From Butyrivibrio sp. AE3009 (GTDB lineage: Bacteria > Bacillota > Clostridia > Lachnospirales > Lachnospiraceae), in contig NZ_ATVS01000032.1 in assembly GCF_000420845.1 (NCBI RefSeq), positions 1 through 40,522 on the forward strand: a stretch of DNA of 40,522 nt, in the 5' to 3' direction. The notes beneath the pieces were generated by a model that saw nothing but the letters and a program-made list of their open reading frames with translations, was not told where the DNA came from and searched no databases. Both the position numbers and the translations under genes were made by a program. This document shows, one piece after another, positions 33,736-40,522 of the stretch; the first letter of the stretch is position 1; each line of letters opens with the position of its first letter.

Positions 33736-33768
33736 ATATCTTTTTTCCTTATTTCTATATGTGATACC

Positions 33769-33822
33769 CTATAGTACCTGTGGAATGATTCTTGAGAGGA
33801 ACTGCTTTGTGCGTTCCTCCTT
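33769..33822 (-). pseudogene. Second 3'-end relic of a GlnQ-type ABC ATPase gene
   Basis: The minus strand encodes KEERTKQFLSRIIPQVL and a stop, the same ABC ATPase tail as at 32226-32312. Across 15 shared codons the two relics are about 80% identical in DNA, with differences mainly at third positions. The homology stops abruptly upstream, where the frame continues into unrelated sequence. Confidence 0.7.
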
Positions 33823-33869
33823 TGTTTTTCTTTGATCCAGACCGCTGTATATGACAGCTTTTTTCCAGA

Positions 33870-33922
33870 ATAAAACCGGAGGTCTTCGGCCCACCCAATG
33901 ATAGTAAGCCAAAGCCTCCGGT
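33870..33922 (-). terminator. Long hairpin, terminator-like
   Basis: Arms ACCGGAGG / CCTCCGGT (33875-33882 with 33915-33922) plus an inner GGC/GCC pair form a long interrupted stem; on the minus strand it is followed by TTTTATTCT. No intact gene precedes it; it may be the terminator of a lost gene. Confidence 0.55.
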
Positions 33923-33995
33923 CGTCCGGTCAGCTGTTATTTATTTGTTGTATTTAATATAAACGAAGGAGGGTTGTTGCACAATTACAGGGGCT

Positions 33996-34142
33996 TTATC
34001 TATGGCGATAAAGGTAAGTTATCACACTGCAGAATAGGCTTCCAGCTTTTTTGATATAGGCCTGGCCCATGTCGCTGAGGACGTTTCCTTTGCGAACGAT
34101 GTAGCCCAGGGTGAGGATATCTTCCTCTTTTATTATGTATGA
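33996..34142 (-). pseudogene. Probable C-terminal relic of a LysR-type regulator
   Basis: The frame reads KEEDILTLGYIVRKGNVLSD then MGQAYIKK. The LGYI-x-R-x(3)-LS-x-(M)-x(3)-YI pattern is typical of the last ~25 residues of LysR effector-binding domains. No helix-turn-helix part remains; upstream is a terminator hairpin. The reading frame then runs on without similarity to its stop. Confidence 0.45.
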
Positions 34143-34147
34143 ACGCG

Positions 34148-34186
34148 AAAAAAGGTGTAACACCCTCGGGCGATCACACCTTTTTT
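34148..34186. terminator. Terminator after the flavodoxin gene
   Basis: An 11-bp stem AAAAAAGGTGT / ACACCTTTTTT (34148-34158 with 34176-34186). It carries a T tract in both directions and ends the flavodoxin transcript on the minus strand. Confidence 0.85.
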
Positions 34187-34231
34187 CTATATAGCCACAA
34201 CACACCATTCAATTCATTTTCTTAAATAAGA

Positions 34232-34714
34232 TCACATCAGATACGTAGAAGCCCATGCTCTGAGTTCCTGCTTGCTTGCTCCCACATTGAGTTTTTTGCC
34301 GCCGTCGAAATGAATGCGGGTATAGGTATTCTGAAGATCCTTGATACTTTTCTCAATGTCGGTTCCGCCTGATGTGGCAAACAAAACAACTCTTTTGCCG
34401 GAAAAATCATAATTCTCCAGGAAGGTATTGATTATGCGTGGCGCTGTATACCACCAGATAGGAAAGCCCAGAAATACCACATCCGCGCCGTCCACATCCG
34501 CAGGCTCTCCCGTGATTTCGGGCCTTGCCTTCACATCGTTCATCTCAATCGAACTTCTGGAGCTGCTGTTCTGCCAATTAAGGTCATCTGCCGAATACTT
34601 AACCTTGGGTTCTATCTCATAGGTAGCTGCGCCGATGGCATCAGCGATATCCTTTGCCATAGTAGCGGTTACTCCGCTTACCGAAAAGTAACATACCAAT
34701 GCTTTCTTACTCAT
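34232..34714 (-). CDS. Flavodoxin-family protein
   Basis: 160 residues. The N-terminal FMN phosphate loop reads YFSVSGVTATMAKDIA, and VVFLGFPIWWYTAPRIINTF is the conserved aromatic segment flanking the flavin; the end (FATSGGTDIEKSIKDL) fits Flavodoxin_4 members. Such proteins are low-potential electron carriers or NAD(P)H-dependent quinone/flavin reductases in anaerobes. AGGGAG is 5 bases before the ATG. It lies 26 bases behind a 98-residue gene with which it forms an operon ending at a strong terminator. Confidence 0.92.
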   Translation of the reverse strand: MSKKALVCYFSVSGVTATMAKDIADAIGAATYEIEPKVKYSADDLNWQNSSSRSSIEMNDVKARPEITGEPADVDGADVVFLGFPIWWYTAPRIINTFLENYDFSGKRVVLFATSGGTDIEKSIKDLQNTYTRIHFDGGKKLNVGASKQELRAWASTYLM

Positions 34715-34740
34715 ATGATCTCCCTGATTCAGACTCTCAG

Positions 34741-35037
34741 TTAATACGTGATCGTTATCTTCTGAGGTTTAACGTTTCTGGATTCGCCCTTTCTTCCGCG
34801 CCATACGATGCCTTCCGATACGTTTATCATGTCCGCATGGGCGGTCATTGCAGCCATTATCTGTTTTACCGCTGCCTCATAATCCTTGGCATCCATTGGA
34901 ACAACGTAGTCATGATTCAAATGTTCCGTCGAGATCAGAGCAGATCTGTATCTGGAATCATATTTAATCCCATAAAAGGTACAGATCTCCGTATTAAGTG
35001 TTCCATTGCTGTCAGCGCACTGCATGGCAATATACAT
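34741..35037 (-). CDS. 98-residue protein of unknown function, operon with flavodoxin
   Basis: Start at ATG 35037 (MYIAMQCADSNGTLN), with GAGGTG 5 bases upstream; a GTG at 35040 is also in frame. A soluble alpha/beta protein with a helix (AKDYEAAVKQIMAAMTAHAD) and a basic C-terminal end (WRGRKGESRNVKPQKITITY). Not recognised. It has a near-consensus promoter and a dyad just behind it, so the pair with flavodoxin is probably repressor-controlled. Confidence 0.7.
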   Translation of the reverse strand: MYIAMQCADSNGTLNTEICTFYGIKYDSRYRSALISTEHLNHDYVVPMDAKDYEAAVKQIMAAMTAHADMINVSEGIVWRGRKGESRNVKPQKITITY

Positions 35038-35069
35038 CACTTCACCTCTTTCTGACGCTATTTTTGGAA

Positions 35070-35123
35070 TTGTTCAATCATATTCAACAATATAATGATA
35101 ATACTTTTACTATATTGTGACAA
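35070..35123 (-). promoter_or_regulatory. Promoter and dyad of the flavodoxin operon
   Basis: Minus-strand TTGTCA (35118-35123), a 17-bp spacer and TATCAT (35095-35100). An almost perfect dyad TTGTTGAA-N5-TTGAACAA (35070-35090, one mismatch) covers the expected start of transcription. Confidence 0.7.
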
Positions 35124-35174
35124 CTGCAAATGCCCGTTTTAATACTCTTTTAATGCTTTTTTTATTATGTTACA

Positions 35175-35206
35175 CAAAAAAGAAACGCACTGATTAAGTA
35201 CGTTTC
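35175..35206 (-). terminator. Terminator of the 70-residue gene
   Basis: A 9-bp stem GAAACGCAC / GTACGTTTC with one G-T pair (35182-35190 with 35198-35206), then six T residues on the minus strand. Confidence 0.82.
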
Positions 35207-35231
35207 CTTACATTTCACTTATTCGGATATA

Positions 35232-35444
35232 TCAATTCCCCATGGAAGCGATCAAAGCATCGATCTCAGCCTGGCTCAGCATCTTGCCCGGATCCGCTGC
35301 TGCCGGCGCAGCTGAAGGTGCTGCCGGGGCGCTGCCTGCTGCACTGGCTGCCGAAAAGCCTCCGCCACCTCCTGCCTGAGGAGATTTACCCATTATACTT
35401 GCCAATAGAGCCTGCTGCTCTGCACTAAGTCCGTTAGCATCCAT
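35232..35444 (-). CDS. 70-residue protein with two FliM/FliN-like docking motifs
   Basis: The C-terminus MLSQAEIDALIASMG (residues 55-69) closely resembles the N-terminal peptide of FliM and some FliN proteins (LSQDEIDALL), which in FliM binds phosphorylated CheY. The N-terminus LSAEQQALLASIMG (6-19) looks like a second, diverged copy. Between them is a Gly-rich then Ala/Pro/Ser-rich flexible linker. There is no room for any flagellar switch domain. AGAGGA precedes the ATG, and a good promoter and terminator make it a one-gene unit. No flagellar gene is in the window. A docking or decoy role is inferred. Confidence 0.78.
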   Translation of the reverse strand: MDANGLSAEQQALLASIMGKSPQAGGGGGFSAASAAGSAPAAPSAAPAAADPGKMLSQAEIDALIASMGN

Positions 35445-35493
35445 ATCATTATCCTCTTTTATAGGAATAAATTCACTCTCATTCTATTTTGAT

Positions 35494-35522
35494 ATTTTAA
35501 TTAGAATGATAAATTACGTCAA
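35494..35522 (-). promoter_or_regulatory. Promoter of the 70-residue gene
   Basis: Minus-strand TTGACG (35517-35522), a 17-bp spacer and TAAAAT (35494-35499), giving a ~45-nt leader. Confidence 0.65.
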
Positions 35523-35550
35523 ATAACGTTTTTATAAACTTTCTAATCTA

Positions 35551-36186
35551 TTATATATATCGGCCTGTTTTGCAAATATCCTTAAGGCAGCATTCAGTGC
35601 ACTTAGGTCTTCTGGCAACGCACACTGCTCTGCCATGGGTTACGAACCTGTGGCACAGGCTGTTTCCCTCCTCGGGAGGAATGATCTTCCAAAGAGCCTT
35701 CTCAACCTTGGCCGGGTCCTTCTCATCGTCCACAAGGCCTATGAGATTACAGAGTCTGATGCAGTGAGTATCGGTTACTATGGCAGGCTTGCCAAATACA
35801 TCTCCCATTATGAGATTGGCGCTCTTTCTGCCTACTCCGGGAAGTTTCAGAAGCTCTTCCATATTGTCAGGGACATTATCATTGTATTTCTCATGAATCA
35901 CCTTCATGCAGGCTGAGATATCCCTTGCCTTGGAGTTGCCCAGGCCGCAGGGTCTTATTATCTCTTCTATCTCTGATACCTCTGCCTCTGCCAGCGCCTC
36001 CACCGTAGGAAATTTGGCATAGAGCTTGGGAGTTGTCAGATCAACCCTTGCATCGGTGCACTGAGCCGCCAGCCTTACGCTGATAAGCAGCTGCCAGGCC
36101 TGGGAGTAGTCCAGAGTGCAGACCGCATCCGGATATTCTTTTTTCAATCTGTCTATAACTTCAAGAGCTAACTTTTTCTTGGTCAT
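35551..36186 (-). CDS. nth: Endonuclease III
   Basis: A base-excision repair glycosylase/AP lyase for oxidised pyrimidines; 211 residues from ATG 36186 (MTKKKLALEVIDRLKKEYPD), with AAGGAGG 5 bases upstream. The helix-hairpin-helix LPGVGRKSAN carries the catalytic Lys121, and VTDTHCIRL carries Asp139. The C-terminal [4Fe-4S] loop has the expected C-x6-C-x2-C-x5-C spacing. Its leader overlaps the terminator of the preceding operon; no clear promoter was found. Confidence 0.97.
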   Translation of the reverse strand: MTKKKLALEVIDRLKKEYPDAVCTLDYSQAWQLLISVRLAAQCTDARVDLTTPKLYAKFPTVEALAEAEVSEIEEIIRPCGLGNSKARDISACMKVIHEKYNDNVPDNMEELLKLPGVGRKSANLIMGDVFGKPAIVTDTHCIRLCNLIGLVDDEKDPAKVEKALWKIIPPEEGNSLCHRFVTHGRAVCVARRPKCTECCLKDICKTGRYI

Positions 36187-36211
36187 ATGCGCCTCCTTCT
36201 TATAGCATAAC

Positions 36212-36248
36212 AAAAAACAACACCTCCGTATATCAGAAGTGTTGTTTT
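36212..36248 (-). terminator. Terminator of the TetR redox operon
   Basis: A 10-bp stem AAAACAACAC / GTGTTGTTTT (36214-36223 with 36239-36248) with TTTTTTG behind it on the minus strand. Confidence 0.85.
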
Positions 36249-36272
36249 CATACTGTGTATTATAGCCCCGGA

Positions 36273-36896
36273 TCATTTACCCAGGATCAGTTCCAGCATA
36301 CCGTATTTCCTAAGAAGAATAACCCCGATAACAAGAAGTCCCTGTCCCAGGATATTGATTCCCTGCGCGATCCAGTTCATATATGCCTGGCTGAAGTCCC
36401 TGGTGGAAAGATATCCCATGGCAACCGAGCACAAAAATGATGCGACGAACACAAGGATCAAAAAAGGTTTCTTAAGTCTGATGACAATGACTGACAGCAC
36501 AATATACATAAGTGCCAGGCCAATAACCATGCAGCTGACAAAGATCATGGTTCCGCTGAACAGGGGCGGCGCCACGCACAGGGCTGATCCTTCACTCTGT
36601 CTGTGCACCACCATGGCAATAAGCCCAAGCCCCGCCAAAAGAAAACCGATGGACTGAACCGGGAAAAACAAATGTGAAAGTGGCTGAAAATCGCACACTC
36701 CCATAGCATAAAGAAGTTTGTACAAAGCCTTAAGAGATCCGGCAAAAATAATATCTATGGTTCCTGTTGCAAAAAGAGCAAAGGCGCCCTTACTCATCTT
36801 GCTGTAGAGGTCTCTCTGGAGCATTATCGCTGCCGTCGCAAACAGAACTACCGGAATGAAATCCACAACGGCCATTGGAACGGAAAATTCCTTCAT
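36273..36896 (-). CDS. Six-helix membrane protein of unknown function
   Basis: 207 residues with about six membrane helices and short loops; GGAGGG is 8 bases before the ATG (MKEFSVPMAVVDFIPVV). No family recognised. It is the last gene of the TetR operon, 20 bases after the DUF1295-type gene, so it probably works with that membrane reductase-like protein. Confidence 0.78.
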   Translation of the reverse strand: MKEFSVPMAVVDFIPVVLFATAAIMLQRDLYSKMSKGAFALFATGTIDIIFAGSLKALYKLLYAMGVCDFQPLSHLFFPVQSIGFLLAGLGLIAMVVHRQSEGSALCVAPPLFSGTMIFVSCMVIGLALMYIVLSVIVIRLKKPFLILVFVASFLCSVAMGYLSTRDFSQAYMNWIAQGINILGQGLLVIGVILLRKYGMLELILGK

Positions 36897-36916
36897 TTCA
36901 TGTACCCTCCGATTTC

Positions 36917-37720
36917 TTACGCTTTTTTATTTAAATGATAAATAGGTAAAAAAGGAATGATGATAGGTGTCTTATCTGCATAATCGTTATACTCTTTGTC
37001 ATTGCCGTAGCGGGCCATCTGTCTCTTTTCAAGTCTCTGAGCGCCGTTGAACATGATATAAACAATTGAGATATAGGCAATGACTGCCATAAGCCACTGT
37101 CCGATTCCGCTATAGGTTGTAAGTCCGCTGATAAATACTCCGGTCCAGAAGATGATCTCTCCCAGGTAGTTGGGGCATCTAACCATCTTGTACAGCCCCT
37201 GTGTGGCAACCATCTTGGGGTTGGCTTTCTTCTGCTGGGTCTTCTGCTTATCAGCCATTGATTCAAGAATGAGGCCGCATACTGAGATCACAATTCCGAT
37301 CACAGGAACAAGATAATCGGAGGATCCGTTGGCATATCTGTAGAACATAGGGCTTACCTGGGCTGTATAGAGAACTGAAACGCAGAGCCAGATTGGAATG
37401 CTAACAAAGACAGGGAGCTTCTTAAAGCCCTCGATCTCGGTCTTAGCAGCCTTCTGAAAGCCTGCATTCTTAAACTCCCTGACGAGAAGGAAGCCAGAAA
37501 GTCTCGCTCCGTAGATAACAAAAAGAACTGCCTGCAAAACTGCCAGCCACAATACGCTTTCTGTCCAGCCATTCTTAAGTGCAATAATAAGCGATGTGAT
37601 GCCGCCTCCTGCGATGGCGAAACCATAACCTATGGATAAGAAATAAACATATTTGATAAATCCCACTGCGCAAAGGACCGCGCATACAATGCAGATTATA
37701 AGTAAATAGTTCCAAAACAT
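36917..37720 (-). CDS. DUF1295 / steroid 5-alpha-reductase-like membrane protein
   Basis: 267 residues with six or seven membrane helices. The C-terminal part carries the family signature: GLYKMVRCPNYLGEIIFWTG followed by a helix, then EKRQMARYGNDKEYNDYADKTP near the end. This superfamily includes 3-oxo-5-alpha-steroid dehydrogenases and isoprenylcysteine methyltransferases; the bacterial DUF1295 branch has no settled substrate. GAGGAT precedes the ATG. It follows the NAD(P)-binding dehydrogenase gene by 37 bases. Confidence 0.85.
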   Translation of the reverse strand: MFWNYLLIICIVCAVLCAVGFIKYVYFLSIGYGFAIAGGGITSLIIALKNGWTESVLWLAVLQAVLFVIYGARLSGFLLVREFKNAGFQKAAKTEIEGFKKLPVFVSIPIWLCVSVLYTAQVSPMFYRYANGSSDYLVPVIGIVISVCGLILESMADKQKTQQKKANPKMVATQGLYKMVRCPNYLGEIIFWTGVFISGLTTYSGIGQWLMAVIAYISIVYIMFNGAQRLEKRQMARYGNDKEYNDYADKTPIIIPFLPIYHLNKKA

Positions 37721-37757
37721 AACAGATATCCTCTTTTCTGTATCAGATTTGTAGAGA

Positions 37758-38603
37758 TCAGGCCTTGAAGCTGTCCTTGATGTACTGCTTGAAGCTCATT
37801 TCTCCGTAGGTGGTATCTCCAACCATTTCCTCGGAAAGAGTCCACTTGGAGAACTTAAGAATTGCTTCCTTTCCGTTCTTTTTGAGCTTGTTAACAAATG
37901 CAAGGACATCGAAAAGCCATGCGGGAGCACGCTTGATCACAGGGGTCTTGCCTGCTGCCTCAAAGCACATATTGGCGATCTCCTCGTAGGAATAAGTCTC
38001 CTTGCCGCCTACGTTGTAGACCTTGTTCTCATCCATCATGCTCTTTACGATGAACTCGCCAAAGTCCTCTGTAGAAATAACATTGGCATGAACAGGCTTA
38101 TTTCCAAGAAGTGTAACCTGTCCCTTCTCGATCATGGGACGGAACACTTTGATGATATCGTAGAAGTAGCCTGTGGGGCGGTGGATGACATAGGTCATGC
38201 CGCTCTTTTTAAGCTCTTCCTCGAATAAATACTTGGCATGAAGCATGGGCACATCGGGAGCCATATCAGCCTTGATTACGGAAATATAGGTAAAATGCTT
38301 AACTCCTGCTTTATTGGCCTCATTCAAAAGATTGAGGTTGCCCTGATAATCGATATCATAGTTGGTAACTGTAGGTGATCCCTTGGTAAGACCTACTGTT
38401 GTGATAACTACATCTGCTCCGTCGCAGGTTCCCTTCAGGGTCTCCGGGTCAGTTACGTTGACCTTCTTAAAGGTAAAGCCGCTGTCAATTCCGATATCTC
38501 TCTGTGCCATATCAAGGGCCACTACTTCATGTCCCTCTTTGATAAGTGATCTGAATACGTCTGCGCCAAGGTTACCATAAGCGCCTGCAAGTACTACTTT
38601 CAT
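37758..38603 (-). CDS. NAD(P)-binding NmrA/SDR-type protein
   Basis: 281 residues. The Rossmann motif GAYGNLG (7-13) binds a dinucleotide; VVITTVG and VKHFTYISVIKAD are the following strands of atypical/extended short-chain dehydrogenases. A classical YxxxK site is not evident: the region reads MLHAKYLFEEELKKSG, with Lys in the expected helix but no paired Tyr, so it may be a redox sensor or a non-classical reductase. AAGGAGA precedes the ATG. Third gene of the TetR operon. Confidence 0.87.
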   Translation of the reverse strand: MKVVLAGAYGNLGADVFRSLIKEGHEVVALDMAQRDIGIDSGFTFKKVNVTDPETLKGTCDGADVVITTVGLTKGSPTVTNYDIDYQGNLNLLNEANKAGVKHFTYISVIKADMAPDVPMLHAKYLFEEELKKSGMTYVIHRPTGYFYDIIKVFRPMIEKGQVTLLGNKPVHANVISTEDFGEFIVKSMMDENKVYNVGGKETYSYEEIANMCFEAAGKTPVIKRAPAWLFDVLAFVNKLKKNGKEAILKFSKWTLSEEMVGDTTYGEMSFKQYIKDSFKA

Positions 38604-38633
38604 AACCTATCTCCTTTTATGTACAAAATATTT

Positions 38634-39563
38634 TTATTTCTTATTCTTTTCCTGAGCGCGTTTGTCGTTGATTATCTTCATATGCTCTTCGGTAACAAGT
38701 TCTACGCCGTTCTCTCTTGCCCACTCTACGCATCCCTTAAGAGCTGCCGGAAGGAATACTCTCGGCACTCCGAGAAGACATTTAAGGGCATCATCGGTGA
38801 ATTTGATCTTGTCATCAGCTCTGTCTGCTGCGTATCTTACGGAAGCAAGTGAAGCTTCTCTAACCTGCAAAAGCTCTGCTCTCATGCGCTTTTTCCTGTG
38901 GAACCAGAAGTTCTTGGAATCCCTGTAGCCGTAGTCAACGGGAAGAGGCGGGAAGTCTGAGGCCTTTACGCCGTTAATGATGGCATCGGAATACTTCTTT
39001 TTCATAAGGATCTTGTCTATCCTTAAGATGAAATGTGCTCCGAATTTGCTGGTGATTCCGTTGAAATCATGATAGGGGCCTTCGTAGCCTTCAAGGCATC
39101 CCGGCTGATCCTTGTCTGCGCCATCAAGCTCTCTCATCCAGGTACACTCAATTACTTCGATGGCATCTGTCATGACCATGGGGCGCTTGTCGGAAGGGTT
39201 CTCCTCCTCAATAAGACTCTTTTCCAATCTAAAATTGCACTTGGGCATCTTCTCAGAGGGCTTGTCGCCGGGCCAGGACAGCTTAACAGCTTCCTTGAAG
39301 GTCTTGGGGTTGTCATCTATGAAGTTGATGGCACACTTGCCTGTTCTTAAGATATTCTGGGCGGTGTTTGAGGAATTGCGGCAATTAAGGAGCATTGCGT
39401 AGTAATCCTTTCCTGCCACATAGTAGGGCTGAATCAGTGAGTAAGGGCCAAGGTTAGTGGTTCCGTCCTCACAGAGGGTGCTGATAACTACAGTAGGCAT
39501 TGGGAAAAACAGCGATGTCTGATAGAAGTTATCAACGATACGAAGATTTTCAAAGCTGCTCAT
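38634..39563 (-). CDS. Flavin-reductase-like FMN-binding protein with C-terminal extension
   Basis: 309 residues from ATG 39563 (MSSFENLRIVDNFYQTS), with AGGAG 6 bases upstream. Residues ~15-195 fit the FMN-binding split barrel (VVISTLCEDGTTNLGPYSLI, then NTAQNILRTGKCAINFIDD). The remaining ~110 residues are Lys/Arg-rich and helical, an extension not found in plain flavin reductases, ending in a basic tail. Substrate unknown. It is 38 bases behind the tetR gene. Confidence 0.85.
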   Translation of the reverse strand: MSSFENLRIVDNFYQTSLFFPMPTVVISTLCEDGTTNLGPYSLIQPYYVAGKDYYAMLLNCRNSSNTAQNILRTGKCAINFIDDNPKTFKEAVKLSWPGDKPSEKMPKCNFRLEKSLIEEENPSDKRPMVMTDAIEVIECTWMRELDGADKDQPGCLEGYEGPYHDFNGITSKFGAHFILRIDKILMKKKYSDAIINGVKASDFPPLPVDYGYRDSKNFWFHRKKRMRAELLQVREASLASVRYAADRADDKIKFTDDALKCLLGVPRVFLPAALKGCVEWARENGVELVTEEHMKIINDKRAQEKNKK

Positions 39564-39601
39564 ATACTTCTCCTTTTTTATCATTATTCACGGTCAGCTC
39601 T

Positions 39602-40132
39602 TTAGCTGTTAAGAAGCAGACCGATTGCTTTTAACTGATCCTCAACTGAGGTATTTGACATACTGAAATACAGAATTGATTCCGCTATATATTCCGGAAG
39701 GAAAGTATCATCTGCATAGCCTTCCTTCTGCTTCCTGCAGGCAGGCTCCACAAGTCTTGCCAGCATACTGCGAAGCTGTCTGTGCCTCTCGGTAAAGGCC
39801 GAAGACAGAGCTGTCTCCGCCTCCTTGTCTTCGAACAAAAATCTATACTTGTCTATGAAATCTCTGAGTGCAGACAGCACTCCCCTGAAGAAATCATCGG
39901 TGTTTCCGGGATCAAGTTCGCTCATCCTGATGGTGCATTTATACCAATCATCCAGCATAAACGCTGAGATCATCAGCTCCTTGGATTTGAAGTAGTTGTA
40001 CACCGTGCCTACGCCGATACCACAGGCAGAAGCTACGCTCCTGATGGTGGTCTTGCCGTAGCCGACTTCCATCAGCTGTTTTTTGGCCTCTTCTACTATC
40101 TGTTCCCGTAAATTTTCGATGATTTTTGGCAT
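39602..40132 (-). CDS. TetR-family transcriptional regulator
   Basis: 176 residues. The N-terminal helix-turn-helix is clear (TTIRSVASACGIGVGTVYNYFKSKELM, residues ~28-54), and a helical ligand-binding domain follows. AGGAA precedes the ATG. It is the first gene of a five-gene operon (gaps 38, 30, 37 and 20 bases) and lies behind a consensus promoter with a dyad, so it probably represses its own operon until a ligand binds. Confidence 0.93.
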   Translation of the reverse strand: MPKIIENLREQIVEEAKKQLMEVGYGKTTIRSVASACGIGVGTVYNYFKSKELMISAFMLDDWYKCTIRMSELDPGNTDDFFRGVLSALRDFIDKYRFLFEDKEAETALSSAFTERHRQLRSMLARLVEPACRKQKEGYADDTFLPEYIAESILYFSMSNTSVEDQLKAIGLLLNS

Positions 40133-40156
40133 GATAAAAATTCCTGTCTCGTTTTT

Positions 40157-40202
40157 ATGAACGTGTTCATTTAAATATTAACAATTACCAGAGATTTGTC
40201 AA
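40157..40202 (-). promoter_or_regulatory. Promoter and operator-like dyad of the TetR operon
   Basis: Minus-strand TTGACA (40197-40202), a 16-bp spacer and TAATAT (40175-40180). Directly behind lies a perfect dyad ATGAAC-AC-GTTCAT (40157-40170), placed where a repressor would block transcription start. Confidence 0.72.
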
Positions 40203-40522
40203 CCATGGGATTTGAAGAACTTTTCTTAAAGAAAAAAGTAATATGAAAAATATGTAGTTGTGATACCCGATAGATTCAAATCCGCTGAAAGTCGGTGTGT
40301 GGCATACGAAAGCTACATTATTGCACCAGTTAGTATGCTTATTTGACTCCTCACCTTATTAGATGACCTATGATATTCATACTGATACTCCAGATAATGC
40401 TGTTTTAGTATGCGTATATAACACATTTCAGCCTTTACCAGCTAGATTTTGTTCCTGAAAGGCATATTAAGATGCGACTTCACAGGTGTTTCATATGATT
40501 ATCAAAATATTGATACCATAAA
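40203..40522. other. Intergenic stretch, nothing identified
   Basis: About 320 AT-rich bases upstream of tetR. I see no ORF with a ribosome site, no tRNA and no convincing hairpin on either strand. It may hold upstream regulation for a gene beyond the window. Confidence 0.5.

Larger units (their letters stand above)
33736..34231. other. Gene-poor stretch with relics and hairpins
   Basis: About 500 bases without an intact gene. From right to left on the minus strand it holds the flavodoxin terminator, a probable LysR C-terminal relic, a long GC-rich hairpin, and an ABC ATPase tail relic directly upstream of the MATE gene. It looks like decayed sequence left by deletions. Confidence 0.7.

Overview
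The window looks like chromosomal DNA from an anaerobic Clostridia bacterium, most likely a Lachnospiraceae relative (Butyrivibrio / Pseudobutyrivibrio-like). This placement is inferred from a monomeric [FeFe] hydrogenase of the group B type, Firmicutes-style AGGAGG ribosome binding sites and rho-independent terminators, Lachnospiraceae-type small proteins, and a diverged KMGKR motif in LeuRS. Almost every gene is on the minus strand; only two genes (24489-25387) are on the plus strand. No phage, insertion sequence, CRISPR array or rRNA was seen.

Layout, left to right. 1-4.6 kb: a tRNA-Pro and four exported or membrane-anchored proteins, including two neighbouring transglutaminase-like proteins (one with an intact Cys-His-Asp triad, one lacking the His) and a Pro/Glu/Ser/Thr-repeat surface protein. 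4.6-9.7 kb: radA, a small conserved protein, clpC and a YtrA-type GntR regulator standing where ctsR-mcsA-mcsB would be expected. 9.7-24.3 kb: a run of fourteen co-directional minus-strand genes with short gaps and no recognisable internal terminator, reading larB, a minimal ABC transporter (permease, ATPase), group B [FeFe] hydrogenase, hybrid histidine kinase, double-receiver response regulator, pyrF, pyrE, two small membrane proteins, purE, purM, purN, purD and an SH3-domain surface protein translationally coupled to purD. 24.4-25.4 kb: the plus-strand pair (small acidic protein, YczE-like membrane protein), ending in a bidirectional terminator.

25.5-32.2 kb: an 83-residue orphan, a 245-residue unknown protein in an operon with a PAS-GGDEF-EAL protein whose catalytic motifs are degenerate, a cation-diffusion-facilitator exporter, and leuS behind a perfect-consensus promoter. 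32.2-34.2 kb: a MATE transporter flanked by two 3'-end relics of GlnQ-type ABC ATPase genes, then a probable LysR C-terminal relic; this is a decayed, rearranged patch. 34.2-36.2 kb: a flavodoxin pair, a 70-residue protein carrying two copies of a FliM/FliN-like docking peptide, and endonuclease III. 36.2-40.2 kb: a TetR-controlled operon of a flavin-reductase-like protein, an NmrA/SDR-type dehydrogenase, a DUF1295-type membrane reductase and a six-helix membrane protein. The last ~320 bases hold nothing I can identify.

The most promising undescribed units are the larB / minimal ABC / hydrogenase / two-component cluster, the TetR redox operon, the duplicated-motif microprotein, the degenerate GGDEF-EAL pair and the GntR-clpC arrangement. 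All function calls come from reading motifs by eye; no database search was run.
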